Shown here piece after piece: positions 16,181-25,304 of a DNA stretch of 34,185 bases. The stretch is from Planctomycetaceae bacterium (lineage in GTDB: Bacteria; Planctomycetota; Planctomycetia; Planctomycetales; Planctomycetaceae): positions 1-34,185 of the forward strand of contig PBMZ01000008.1 of NCBI GenBank assembly GCA_002722955.1, given 5' to 3'. Made by a program: the position numbers and the translations under genes. The notes beneath the pieces are model-generated. The model had not been told where the DNA came from. It did not search any database and saw only the letters and a program-made list of their open reading frames with translations. Numbering within the stretch: the first letter of the stretch is position 1; each line of letters opens with the position of its first letter.

Positions 16181-17431
16181 CTAAAGCCCCGGTTGTTGGA
16201 AGTCTCGACTGATCAACTCGCCCACATCCTGGATCTGCTGAAGTCCCAGCTTCAACAGAAACTTCGAATTCCGACCATAACTCTTGGCTCCGATGATAAA
16301 GAATCCCGCTTCTGGATTCTTTAGAGAGTCAGCGCCGTGAGCTGATTGTGCAAGACAATCCGACGACGTCTCTCCCAACAGCGCTGCGGCCAATTTGATC
16401 GGACCTTCACTGGCGTAGCATTCGTGAACTTGTAACTCGCGGTACATCTCACGATCGGGCCGATAACCCACGTTGGCGAGAATCTGATCAACGACGATCG
16501 TCTCTCGTTCGCCACCTTTCACGACCATCACTTCGTACGATCCATCGTCTCGTTGAGAGATCGCTTCCAACTCGACACCCGGCAACCACGTCACACAAGA
16601 GTTCACGCTGGTGGCTAGTTCTTTGACAGCCAGCTCATTTGCGCTTCTTGCGATAGCATCTCGCTCGGTTAACGTGTCACCCTCAATCAGTGGAATTGGC
16701 CCATCATGCGATGCCCGAGTCACCCAAGTCACTCGTGTGGCCGCGTTCGCGTTTGCCAGATGTTGTAGGCTGACAATCGACGTCGCTGCTGAGTAACCAG
16801 ACCCAACAACCAACGTCTGCTTTCCAAGAAACTGCTCGATGTCGCGTCCAAGAATGTCTGGCAACAGATAGTCTTTCGAGGACAGCAACCTTCGCTCGCC
16901 CGGACCTGGAGCACCGCCAACTCCCAGCCAGCGGTGATTGCCATAAGTGCCGCTGCAATCGATGACGACGTCAGCCAGCTCAGTCCGCTCCGTCGACCGT
17001 CTGGTGTCGGGATCGGTGGACTCGAGCAAGATCACAAATGGCGACTTGCCACGTGAGGCTTGTCCGATTGCGTGTGCCTTTCCCAAACCTTGCTTTGTGA
17101 TCGAGACAACTCGAGTGTTGAGCTCGATGCAGCCATCCAGTAAGTCGCAGTCACTCAACGGCTTGAGATACGACTCTAAGTACTCGCGACCTGCCAACAA
17201 AGCGTGTTCTGCTGGCGGTTTGTAATCACCGTCAGACTCGGCGATCACCTGAAGTCCCCAATCTGATCGGTTCAGCGAAAACGGGCTGAAGAGCCGCACA
17301 TGTCCCCAGCTTGCAACGTTGTCGGCAATGCGCGTGCCGCGTTCGTAAACGCGAACATCGTAGTTTCTTAGCAGGAAGAAAGCGGCCGCTTCAAGTCCTA
17401 TGGGGCCAGCACCAATGATGGCAACTCGCAT
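16181..17431 (-). CDS. FAD/NAD(P)-dependent oxidoreductase (FMO/TrxR-like)
   Basis: 416 residues from ATG at 17431 (MRVAIIGAGPIGLEAAAFFL). The 16 codons upstream read a G-rich repeat and are unlikely to be translated. The N-terminal GxGxxG (IIGAGPIGLEAA) with an acidic residue at the end of strand 2 (VYERG) binds FAD. A second Rossmann motif VVGSGYSAATSI near the middle binds NAD(P)H. The C-terminal GFFIIGAKSYGRNSKFLLKLG replaces the usual final FAD motif. The architecture resembles flavin monooxygenases and thioredoxin-reductase-like proteins without a redox CxxC, so it may oxygenate or oxidise a small molecule. It is coupled to the radical SAM gene. Confidence 0.85.
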   Translation of the reverse strand: MRVAIIGAGPIGLEAAAFFLLRNYDVRVYERGTRIADNVASWGHVRLFSPFSLNRSDWGLQVIAESDGDYKPPAEHALLAGREYLESYLKPLSDCDLLDGCIELNTRVVSITKQGLGKAHAIGQASRGKSPFVILLESTDPDTRRSTERTELADVVIDCSGTYGNHRWLGVGGAPGPGERRLLSSKDYLLPDILGRDIEQFLGKQTLVVGSGYSAATSIVSLQHLANANAATRVTWVTRASHDGPIPLIEGDTLTERDAIARSANELAVKELATSVNSCVTWLPGVELEAISQRDDGSYEVMVVKGGERETIVVDQILANVGYRPDREMYRELQVHECYASEGPIKLAAALLGETSSDCLAQSAHGADSLKNPEAGFFIIGAKSYGRNSKFLLKLGLQQIQDVGELISRDFQQPGL

Positions 17432-17544
17432 TGTGTTCACTCCCCCTCCCTGCCCTGCTCGACTCCGCTGAGATTCCATTGCCGCTTGGTCACCGGCGCC
17501 TCCGGCTGACGTTAAACGAGTTTGTTCTCAGAGCGATTCATTGG

Positions 17545-18663
17545 TCACCCGCCGTCGGAAAAACTTCCACTTCTCCCAACCGCATATGGCTCGATAGGAA
17601 TCATCGGTTCTTGCCCAAGCATGGTTTGACGGATCAACAAGGCGCTCGCAGGAGACATTTGCAGGCCCGAACGAAAGTGCCCGGCGGCAACGAATAGGTT
17701 CTCCGTACCACCAACTGAACCCAAATACGGGAGATGATCGGCCGACTCTGGTCGAAGTCCAGACCAGCATTGCTCGAACCCCACGTTGACTAGCGACGGG
17801 ACAAGGGTCGCAGCAAAACGAAGCAGTTCGGCAACGCCTCCCGCTGTGTTCTGTTTGTGAAAGCCAACCCACTCTTCCGTTGAGCCCACCAGAATTCGTC
17901 CATCAGGCCGCGGAACAAGATAGCGGGATCCATATCCAAGCAAATGCCGCACTGGCAAGGCGTTTGTTGACATCAAAACCATTTGACCACGCACAGGTCG
18001 CACGGGAACTTGAAAACCGACCGATGCCATCAACTTGCCCGTCCACGCTCCGGCGCAAACCAGAATCTGACCAGCCTGTATAGTCTCCTGCGTGGTTCGA
18101 ACGCCGGTGTACTTTCCGTTGGACGAAGTGAAACCGACGACTCTTGTTCCCGCCGACAAGTTAACGTTTCGCGTTGCACATGCCGCGACCAAGGCTTTGA
18201 CATGACGCGGATTTCGGACCTGGCACTTTTCTGGGAGGCGAAACGCCGAAACGGTTTCTGGATTCAGATTGGGCTCAAGCTCCAGCGCGGAGTCTGTATC
18301 AAGCTCCTCGATCTCAACCCCTTCGTCGCGCCAGCTTTGGGCCAGATCGTCAAGCTGCCCCTTCGGGCCACCGACACGCATTTCAATGCCACCGCAGTTG
18401 ACGTAGCCGTTATCGATTCCCGTCGCTTCGCGAAGTTCGGCAGTCAGCCGAGGCCATAGCTTATGACTTGCCGCGCGCAGCTTTGCTCCGGGAGTCTTGG
18501 CGTGAGAAAGATTTCCAGGTGGCAACAAGCCGGCACCGGCCCAAGACGCCTCACGACCAAACTGGACTTGATCAAGAACTTCGACCGCGAGCCCCTCACC
18601 CGCCAATTCATAGGCTGCGGTGAGCCCGATGACTCCCCCACCAATAATGACAACGTCGGCCAT
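17545..18663 (-). CDS. thiO: Glycine oxidase/D-amino-acid oxidase family protein, ThiO-like
   Basis: 372 residues, the usual length. DAO-type flavoprotein: FAD motif VVIIGGGVIGLTAAYELAG (4-22), a substrate-domain REASWAGAGLLPPG segment, RPVRGQM, and the C-terminal CWSGLRPESADHLPYLG and AGHFRSGLQMSPA motifs typical of ThiO. ThiO oxidises glycine to dehydroglycine for thiazole formation in thiamine synthesis, or deaminates glycine/sarcosine to glyoxylate and peroxide. No other thi gene is visible, so a different amine substrate linked to the downstream FAD and radical SAM enzymes is possible. It lies about 115 nt upstream of the FAD oxidoreductase. Confidence 0.8.
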   Translation of the reverse strand: MADVVIIGGGVIGLTAAYELAGEGLAVEVLDQVQFGREASWAGAGLLPPGNLSHAKTPGAKLRAASHKLWPRLTAELREATGIDNGYVNCGGIEMRVGGPKGQLDDLAQSWRDEGVEIEELDTDSALELEPNLNPETVSAFRLPEKCQVRNPRHVKALVAACATRNVNLSAGTRVVGFTSSNGKYTGVRTTQETIQAGQILVCAGAWTGKLMASVGFQVPVRPVRGQMVLMSTNALPVRHLLGYGSRYLVPRPDGRILVGSTEEWVGFHKQNTAGGVAELLRFAATLVPSLVNVGFEQCWSGLRPESADHLPYLGSVGGTENLFVAAGHFRSGLQMSPASALLIRQTMLGQEPMIPIEPYAVGRSGSFSDGG

Positions 18664-18774
18664 GTATCCATCAATTGAAGAAAGGTGACTGAATGAAGCG
18701 ATGGATTATAGCGTTCTCAGCCGACGATGGCAGCGACCTGGATCAAGAATCCGCGAAAGAGCGTCTCTAGTAAA

Positions 18775-18807
18775 AGAGGCTCGGCTTTTTCAAAAAGCCG
18801 AGCTTCT
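18775..18807 (-). terminator. Intrinsic terminator of the cytochrome gene
   Basis: An inverted repeat GCTCGGCTTTTT / AAAAAGCCGAGC (18779-18803, one-base loop), extended by four more pairs including one G-T. On the minus strand it lies 27 nt past the cytochrome-gene stop and runs into a TTTTACT stretch. This is the pattern of a Rho-independent terminator. Confidence 0.7.
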
Positions 18808-18833
18808 GCAAACGCTATTTGAAGGTGAGAGAG

Positions 18834-20708
18834 CTACTTCTTCTGAAAACTTTGAGCGTACGCCGCTGCGATCGCCTTTGCGTCCGCATTGTAAGTCGAC
18901 TTCAGGGCCGCGCTAACGTTGCTGCCGCTTTGTAGAGCCGTGATGAATTGGCCAAATTTCGGACCAGAGCCCTTCTTCAACATGAAGTCAACAAGCGTGA
19001 AGCCGATGGGGCCAACTTCCGTTGGCGAAAACTTGCCATCGGCAAAAATGTCATTCGGATTCTCGACGGTCTGCAACGCTTTGTAGGCGTCTTCTTTCAG
19101 GACTTTGAAGTACTCACTGGACGATCCCGTCACTTGAGCCGCCATGGCCAATCCAGTTCCTCGAATCACCCAATCCGGCAGCTTTTGTCCGCTGCGAACC
19201 AAATAGGCACCGGTCATGTGATCGACAAGGTTCGCATGCAATCCTGGAGAAGTGTCGCTGACATCATCTGACACGTCTTCGAGGACAACGTAAGCATCTT
19301 CCATACTTGGCACGACGACCGAGTGACCAGTGACGCTCTTGGGAACGCCACGATTGTGAATGGTTTGATGCCATTCGGTGTAGCCGAATCGATCGCTGAA
19401 GACGACGACCGCAAGGCGTCCCTTGAACATCGGCGTCGAGGAAACTCGGAACATCTTCTTCAGTCGAGACGCGTAGGACTCAGCCCACCCGTTGATTTCT
19501 TCCATTCTCTCGGCGCCAGCGTTGCCATACACGTAGGTCTCTGTCCCACGCACAAATCGCGTGCGTTCTTTCGGAGCGACTCGCTTCCATTGCTCTTCCG
19601 TGCGAGTTTCCCGCATGTTGGCAAACTCATCCGGAGTCAGCATGGCCAACTCCATCGCTTTTTTCTCGTCATCTGTGGGGACAAGTTGTCGCAGTGGAGT
19701 CTTTGGATCACCGCCATCGTACTTGATGCCTTCTTCAATCCAAGAGTTGAAATCAGCCCACCACTTGCGAGTAATTCGGCCCTGGCCTTGCGGCATTCGA
19801 GGTTGCTCGCGAGCACCGACAAGCCGGAACATTCGACTGCCTTCCTTATTCCCCGGCAAGAGGACTCGGCCGCTATCGCCGCCCCGCATCAGATCCTCAA
19901 ACGTATTCATCGAAAGGCCACCGCGCGGGTTGTTGCCGCTGTGGCAGCGAACGCAAAGCGTTACTAACTCGGGAGCGATGTCGTTCTTGAAGGAAACCTT
20001 TTCGTCGCCGGTCGCCTTGGCGACAACAGCGGCTGGTTTCGGCTTGGCAGTATCAGGAGAGCCACCGCCCAAACTTGAAAGCGCTGCACTCTCGTCATTG
20101 GCGTCGAACTTCGCCCCTTCGTTGATCCAACGAGCGATCAACTGAATTTGACCATTGCTTAGCGGTTGACCGCCGCGAGGCATTCGCTGTGCCCCGCCCT
20201 GCCCTGTCAACCGAGCCATCAAAAGGCTGTTGTTTGCATTGCCGACAACCAACAATGCTCCGCTTCGTCCGCCGCGTTTCATATTGGCGAAAGTATCCAA
20301 TCGCAATTGACCCGAGGCACGGTTGCCGTGGCAGTTACCGCATCGCGCGGCTAGGATGGGTGCAACATCCTTGCTAAAACTGACACCGCCAGAACCGGGC
20401 TTTCCGCCGCCACCGCTAATGCGTTTGCGAATACTCGCTATCAATTTATTCTTGGAAGCAAGGATCTTGTCAGTTGGCTTGAGCATTGCCGCTTGAGACA
20501 ACTTGACCAGTCTTTCCTCAGCGGAATCGACAAGCTTCTTCGCCTCATCGAACTTCTTCCGCGATGCGAAAGAACTTGCCCGCGTAAGATCACGACTAAT
20601 CTGACTCAGTTCCTTTCGCTGCTTAGCGTTCAGTGCCGCGTACAGCGAATCGTTTAAGCTAGCAAGCGTGACAAGTGCAAGGAGAAGAGCCAGGGCCTTG
20701 GTTTTCAT
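18834..20708 (-). CDS. Secreted di-CxxCH cytochrome fused to a degenerate peptidase-like domain
   Basis: 624 residues from ATG at 20708, preceded by GAGGGA; the upstream ATG at 20738 adds ten residues before the signal peptide and is less likely. A signal peptide (KALALLLALVTLASLNDSLYAA) and an N-terminal helical region (about 30-100) come first. Two planctomycete-type cytochrome c segments follow, with CGNCH (123-127) and CVRCH (252-256), each with a downstream MPRGGQPL/MPQGQGR and a W-(I)NEG or WIEEG motif. The C-terminal 230 residues resemble secreted gluzincin-like peptidase domains, but the HExxH motif is degenerate (H491-ANLVD-H497) and the later EGLA-type motif is WVIRGTGLA. Heme attachment is expected outside the inner membrane; peptidase activity is not. 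Confidence 0.85.
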   Translation of the reverse strand: MKTKALALLLALVTLASLNDSLYAALNAKQRKELSQISRDLTRASSFASRKKFDEAKKLVDSAEERLVKLSQAAMLKPTDKILASKNKLIASIRKRISGGGGKPGSGGVSFSKDVAPILAARCGNCHGNRASGQLRLDTFANMKRGGRSGALLVVGNANNSLLMARLTGQGGAQRMPRGGQPLSNGQIQLIARWINEGAKFDANDESAALSSLGGGSPDTAKPKPAAVVAKATGDEKVSFKNDIAPELVTLCVRCHSGNNPRGGLSMNTFEDLMRGGDSGRVLLPGNKEGSRMFRLVGAREQPRMPQGQGRITRKWWADFNSWIEEGIKYDGGDPKTPLRQLVPTDDEKKAMELAMLTPDEFANMRETRTEEQWKRVAPKERTRFVRGTETYVYGNAGAERMEEINGWAESYASRLKKMFRVSSTPMFKGRLAVVVFSDRFGYTEWHQTIHNRGVPKSVTGHSVVVPSMEDAYVVLEDVSDDVSDTSPGLHANLVDHMTGAYLVRSGQKLPDWVIRGTGLAMAAQVTGSSSEYFKVLKEDAYKALQTVENPNDIFADGKFSPTEVGPIGFTLVDFMLKKGSGPKFGQFITALQSGSNVSAALKSTYNADAKAIAAAYAQSFQKK

Positions 20709-20763
20709 GATATCCCTCGTTAACGTCAATTGACTCACGATTGGAGTTGTGAGCTAACCCGTT

Positions 20764-20797
20764 TAGTATAAAGGCTCTACTAGTATAAAGGCTCTAC
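20764..20797. repeat. Perfect 17-bp tandem duplication
   Basis: TAGTATAAAGGCTCTAC occurs twice head to tail (20764-20780 and 20781-20797). It lies upstream of the cytochrome gene and each copy contributes a TATACT hexamer on the minus strand, so a promoter core has been duplicated, or it is a repeated operator. Confidence 0.9.
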
Positions 20798-20809
20798 GAA
20801 ATCGATCAA
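20782..20809 (-). promoter_or_regulatory. Candidate sigma-70 promoter for the cytochrome gene
   Basis: On the minus strand TTGATC (20809-20804) is followed after 16 bp by TATACT (20787-20782), a reasonable -35/-10 pair. A second TATACT lies 17 bp downstream (20770-20765) because of the tandem duplication. The start codon is about 70 nt further on. The rest of the roughly 300-bp gap to larE shows no other clear element. Confidence 0.5.
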
Positions 20810-21007
20810 TGGAGCCTTGCTTGCCCCCGGATAGCTTACCCAACGAGACCGCGTAACGTTCGCGAGAAAATGTCCGTTTCGCGCATCCCGCCGCACAAAA
20901 TACGCCTTCGCGAGTCCGGCGAGTTGTCACATCGCGTTTGAGATTGTGGCGGCATCGCGTTAAAATCGACATAACCTCGTGAAATAAAAGAATTTCCGGA
21001 ATATCTC

Positions 21008-21850
21008 GTGACTTCAGACACACTCACCATTGAGTCAAAAGAGCAGCAACTGCTGGCGATTCTGACGGCCTACGGGCGAGTCGCGGTGGCATTTTCTGCT
21101 GGTGTCGACAGCACCGTGGTCGCGAAAGCCGCGCAGATTGCTTGCGGAGATGACAGCGTGGCCATTACCGCGAACAGCCCGAGCTTGGCAACTGGAGAGC
21201 TGGAGGCAGCCGTCTCACTGGCTAAACAGATTGGAATCCGCCACCAAATCATCGAAACGGAAGAGTTCGAGACCGAATCCTACACTCAAAACGCCAGCGA
21301 TCGCTGCTTTCACTGCAAGACCGAATTGTATGATCAAATTGACGCCATTCGGCCAAGTTTGAATGTCGACGTCGTCGTCAACGGCGCGAATGTCGACGAT
21401 CAAGGCGACTACAGACCTGGAATGCAAGCCGCCCGGAATCACGAAGTCCGCAGCCCATTGATCGAAGCCGGCATCAACAAGGCCGACGTTCGTGAACTCG
21501 CCCGCCGTTGGAACTTGCCGATCTGGGACAAGCCAGCCTCGCCATGTTTATCCAGCCGGATCGCATACGGCGTCGAGGTCACGCCCGAAAGAGTCGCTCG
21601 GATTGACCAAGCCGAGGCGTATCTGAAGACCGAATTCGGCATCCGCGAACTTCGTGTTCGGCATGAAGCCAACAATCTCGCGCGCATCGAAGTCCCGACG
21701 GCCTATCTGTCAAAGCTGGCCGAATCCGCTGCCGCGATTTCACGGCGTCTCAAAGAACTCGGCTTCCAATACGTGACCATAGACTTAGAGGGATTTCGTT
21801 CAGGAAGCATGAACGAGGTCATCACGCTCGAACTGCCAGATCTCAGCTAG
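21008..21850 (+). CDS. larE: LarE-family ATP-dependent sulfur transferase
   Basis: 280 residues from a GTG start. The PP-loop motif SAGVDST (30-36) adenylates the substrate carboxylate. ASDRCFHCK (96-104), NGANVDDQGDYRPG (125-138) and PASPCLSSR (Cys180) are LarE hallmarks. In lactic acid bacteria LarE gives up the sulfur of the cysteine equivalent to Cys180 to build the nickel-pincer nucleotide cofactor of lactate racemase and related enzymes. Only that cysteine is seen at the site, fitting the sacrificial type rather than the three-cysteine [4Fe-4S] type. larB, larC and a LarA enzyme are not in the window. The Asp-box gene follows after about 45 nt. Confidence 0.92.
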   Translation: MTSDTLTIESKEQQLLAILTAYGRVAVAFSAGVDSTVVAKAAQIACGDDSVAITANSPSLATGELEAAVSLAKQIGIRHQIIETEEFETESYTQNASDRCFHCKTELYDQIDAIRPSLNVDVVVNGANVDDQGDYRPGMQAARNHEVRSPLIEAGINKADVRELARRWNLPIWDKPASPCLSSRIAYGVEVTPERVARIDQAEAYLKTEFGIRELRVRHEANNLARIEVPTAYLSKLAESAAAISRRLKELGFQYVTIDLEGFRSGSMNEVITLELPDLS

Positions 21851-21898
21851 CTCGGCGAGCCCCAAAATATCGCCGAATGCACTCTTGGAGACATGAGA

Positions 21899-23170
21899 AT
21901 GCGAATCGTTCTTCTCACTGCTTTGCTCTACTTTTCCACAATCGCAACCGCCGCCGACAACCTGCCAACTGCCAAAGACGTCTCGAAGAAAATCAGCGTC
22001 CCTACACCCGTCGACACGATTCCCACCGAGACGCTGAAGACAGTGGTCTCGCGAAATGCAAACGCCGATTTCGATCCGAATCGCGTCATCACGCCACACA
22101 TGCCAATTACTGTTCGTCGCGAGAGTCCTGCGGGCAAACCGACTTATCAAGAGGCGATCACGTACACGTTTCTCTTGCATTCCACGAAGTTCGCATCGAT
22201 TTGTCGAATGGCCGATGGTCGCATCGCGATGGTTTTGACTGGGTGGGTCGGAGATCACACGGCCGACAATCGGGTGTGCTTTCTCTCGTTCTCTGATAAC
22301 GAGGGCCGCACGTGGAGCCAGCCGGTTGAGTTTCATCGCGGCCTAGAACGGCCTCAACCAGTGCATCTTGGTGAAAATCGACTTATGTTGCTGCCGATGG
22401 ACGATGACGGATTCCTCAGCTTTAGCAATGACGCCGGCAAGACATGGAGCCCGAAAGAGAAGTTTCCACGTCTTCCCGATGGCCGCATCACTTACCACAA
22501 AGGCAGCGTCCTAGTCGAGAAAAACGTGATCTCCGCCGTCTTCACCGCGGCCGTCAAGCCTCATGGGCCGACTGGCTGGCGAGCCCAATCATTGGTACGC
22601 CAAAGTCGCGATGGCGGCAAAACCTGGAAGGACGGCTATTGGTTTCCTCCCGAATGGCAGACATCCGAGGGTTCCATCGTCCGAGCAGCTGACGGTGCAT
22701 TGGTTGTCTCGCTGCGGACGGCTCAGCCACCGAATTACCCAGAATTCAGCGATCATTGGCGACGTCTCACGACTACTCGATCGACCGACGAAGGCAAGAC
22801 TTGGACGGATCACCAAGTCCATTTCAAATACGGCAAAGTCCACAGCGACCTAATTCGCTTGAAAGATGGCCGTTTGCTGATGACGTACGCGGCTCGCATG
22901 GGCGAGATCGACGGGCACATCTATCACGGCATCGAGGCCGTCATCAGTGATGACCATGGGAAGACTTGGCAGTGGAATAAACGATTCACGCTATTTCGCT
23001 GGGCCATGCATCAAACCATGCACAGTCCATGCTCGCTGCAACTCAAAGACGGCCGCATTTTGACACTTTTCCTCTACCACTACGGTGCTCAATGGAGCAA
23101 CGACAAGGCCAACGTCCCTGGCCGAACGCTCGGCATTACGTCAGCAGTCATTTGGACTCCGCAAAAGTAG
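21899..23170 (+). CDS. Secreted sialidase-like Asp-box (BNR) beta-propeller protein
   Basis: About 423 residues from ATG at 21899, which has GGAG 8 nt upstream; the ATG at 21893 is too close to that site. A signal peptide (RIVLLTALLYFSTIATA) is cleaved near Ala-Asp. The mature protein has five Asp-box motifs SxDxGxTW: SDNEGRTW, SNDAGKTW, SRDGGKTW, STDEGKTW and SDDHGKTW. These define a six-bladed sialidase-type propeller. Many planctomycete members act on polysaccharides, or lack known activity. Arg/Tyr/Glu catalytic residues of true GH33 sialidases could not be assigned by eye, so the sugar substrate is open. Confidence 0.88.
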   Translation: MRIVLLTALLYFSTIATAADNLPTAKDVSKKISVPTPVDTIPTETLKTVVSRNANADFDPNRVITPHMPITVRRESPAGKPTYQEAITYTFLLHSTKFASICRMADGRIAMVLTGWVGDHTADNRVCFLSFSDNEGRTWSQPVEFHRGLERPQPVHLGENRLMLLPMDDDGFLSFSNDAGKTWSPKEKFPRLPDGRITYHKGSVLVEKNVISAVFTAAVKPHGPTGWRAQSLVRQSRDGGKTWKDGYWFPPEWQTSEGSIVRAADGALVVSLRTAQPPNYPEFSDHWRRLTTTRSTDEGKTWTDHQVHFKYGKVHSDLIRLKDGRLLMTYAARMGEIDGHIYHGIEAVISDDHGKTWQWNKRFTLFRWAMHQTMHSPCSLQLKDGRILTLFLYHYGAQWSNDKANVPGRTLGITSAVIWTPQK

Positions 23171-23301
23171 CATTTTGATGCTCAGGCGGAATGACACTTC
23201 GATAACATCGATCTTGAACAGTTGACACTTAGCCGGCCATTGATCAAAGTGATGTCAGAAAACGAGCGACGCGTTACCAAAATGAAGAATAAGGCCGTCG
23301 A

Positions 23302-25284
23302 GTGGACATCAAATGGATGACATGGCCGCAGCTACCATGGCTTTCTGGCCACGATAATACGGGCACAACGATTCAAATGTGCGACCGTTTGCTGCAAATT
23401 GCCCTTGGCCCGGGTACGGCCGACGACTTTTTGAGGGCAGAATTGCCCGATGTCGCTGCGGACTTCTCCGCTCAATGGGCGGCAATCATCGGCCGCACTC
23501 CCGAATGGCGAGTGCGAGCAGAGTACGGCAGACACAGCTTGGACGAGCTCCCGTACCGCTTCTTCGCTGATTCGTTGGACCGTGAAGCTGCCGGAATCTG
23601 GACCAGCCCGGCCGGAGATTTCTCACTGCTAGCCGCTCCGCTAAAGATGGGAACTGGCCAGGAACTTCTGGTCTTCGGCGGACGCTCGGTCAAGGAATCC
23701 GAAGTCGCCCGAGCCTTAGTCGTCGCTAGATGCCTGGGATATTGTCTTCAAGGAAGCTCGATATACGACGAAGCGACACGCCGCATTGCCCGTTTTCGAA
23801 ATACGCTGCAAATCGCCTCGTCATTCGCGGGAGCCACAGAAACTCAACCGCTGCTTGAGCTGATTGCGACGGAATCGACTCGACTGATCAATTGCGATCG
23901 CGCCAGCATCTTTATCTGGGATCGAAGCAACAAAGAGGTCATCGCCTGCCCTGCCCTTGGTGTTGAAGGTGGCACATTAAGACTTCCAGACAATGCCGGC
24001 ATCGTCGGCGAGGTCATTCAGTCGGGCTCAACGATTCGAGTCGACGACGCCTACGAAGACGATCGCTTCAACAAAGCCGTCGACAAGAAAAGCGGTTACC
24101 GAACGCGGACAATTCTGTGCGTGCCCATGAAAGACGCCCAGGGCCAACGCATCGGTGCCTTTCAGATTTTGAACAAAAACGATGGTATTTTTAGTGACGA
24201 AGATGAAGAGGTCCTCTCACAACTCGGCATTCAAGCTGCCGTTGCCATGCAGAACACGCGGGAACGCGAAGAGCTGATTCGCTCGCACAAGCAGCTTACG
24301 GAACAAGTGACTCCGTGTGTTCAAATTATTGGTGAGAGCGCGGCAATCTGCGCGCTTCGCGAAACCGTCGCTCGTCTGGCCGACACCAACCTGCCGGTGT
24401 TGATATTGGGTGAAAGTGGTACGGGCAAGGAAGTTGTCGGGCAAGCACTTCACTATTACGGACCGAGAGCCGACAAGCCGTTCGTCGCCGTCAATTGTGC
24501 GGCTTTGACCGAGACCTTGCTTGAGAGCGAGCTATTCGGTCATGAACGCGGTGCATTCACCGACGCGCATGATACTCGCCAGGGAAAGTTCGAACTAGCT
24601 GAAGGCGGCACGCTGTTCTTGGACGAGATCGGTGACATGAGCCTTGGGGGACAAGCCAAGTTGCTGCGAGTTTTAGAACAAAAGGTCATCACTCGCGTTG
24701 GCGGCGCTCAAACGATCCCGATCAATGTTCGAGTCGTCGCGGCCACGAACGCGAAGTTGGCGGAAGCCGTGCGGCAAAAGAAGTTCCGCGAAGACCTGTT
24801 CTATCGACTGAGCGTCGTCACGTTAGATTTACCCGCCTTGCGAGACCGTCCCGAGGACATCATTCCACTAGCCGAACACTTCATGGAACGGTTCTGCATC
24901 CAAGCGAACCGCCCCAAGCTGGGATTCGCCCCCGACGCCAAACTCCGGCTGCAAGCACACCCGTGGCCTGGCAACATCCGTGAACTTCGAAACTTGATGG
25001 AACGCGTCGCATTCCTATGCCAAGGCGAACGGGTCGAGTCACATGACCTCGCCTTCATTCTTAGTCCAGAACGCGATTCCGCCATCGACATGTCAGCCGA
25101 CGTGGGATTGACCGAGGCAACTCGGCGTTTCCAGCAAGAGTTCATTCGCCGTGGCATCAAACGTGTTAAGGGCAATATGAGCGAAGCCGCCAAATTGCTT
25201 GGGCTGCATCGATCGAATCTCTATCGCAAAATGCGTCAACTCGATATGAACGAGGAAGCTGACGCGGCAGAAGCCGAAGAATAG
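23302..25284 (+). CDS. GAF-domain sigma-54-dependent transcriptional activator
   Basis: A 660-residue activator from a GTG start. An N-terminal region of about 165 residues has no recognised domain; a GAF sensor domain follows (about 185-320, [14 protein letters not shown] ... [14 protein letters not shown]). The AAA+ domain has Walker A GESGTGKE (370-377), the sigma-54 loop as GAFTDA (417-422) instead of the common GAFTGA, Walker [12 protein letters not shown] (435-445), and [10 protein letters not shown] with a PWPGNIREL sensor-2 region. A C-terminal Fis-type helix-turn-helix (about 605-650, [22 protein letters not shown]) binds DNA. It uses ATP to open sigma-54 promoters in response to a GAF-sensed signal. 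The JmjC/cupin gene begins 20 nt downstream. Confidence 0.93.
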   Translation: MDIKWMTWPQLPWLSGHDNTGTTIQMCDRLLQIALGPGTADDFLRAELPDVAADFSAQWAAIIGRTPEWRVRAEYGRHSLDELPYRFFADSLDREAAGIWTSPAGDFSLLAAPLKMGTGQELLVFGGRSVKESEVARALVVARCLGYCLQGSSIYDEATRRIARFRNTLQIASSFAGATETQPLLELIATESTRLINCDRASIFIWDRSNKEVIACPALGVEGGTLRLPDNAGIVGEVIQSGSTIRVDDAYEDDRFNKAVDKKSGYRTRTILCVPMKDAQGQRIGAFQILNKNDGIFSDEDEEVLSQLGIQAAVAMQNTREREELIRSHKQLTEQVTPCVQIIGESAAICALRETVARLADTNLPVLILGESGTGKEVVGQALHYYGPRADKPFVAVNCAALTETLLESELFGHERGAFTDAHDTRQGKFELAEGGTLFLDEIGDMSLGGQAKLLRVLEQKVITRVGGAQTIPINVRVVAATNAKLAEAVRQKKFREDLFYRLSVVTLDLPALRDRPEDIIPLAEHFMERFCIQANRPKLGFAPDAKLRLQAHPWPGNIRELRNLMERVAFLCQGERVESHDLAFILSPERDSAIDMSADVGLTEATRRFQQEFIRRGIKRVKGNMSEAAKLLGLHRSNLYRKMRQLDMNEEADAAEAEE

Positions 25285-25304
25285 CGGCTACAACACAGAG
25301 TCGG

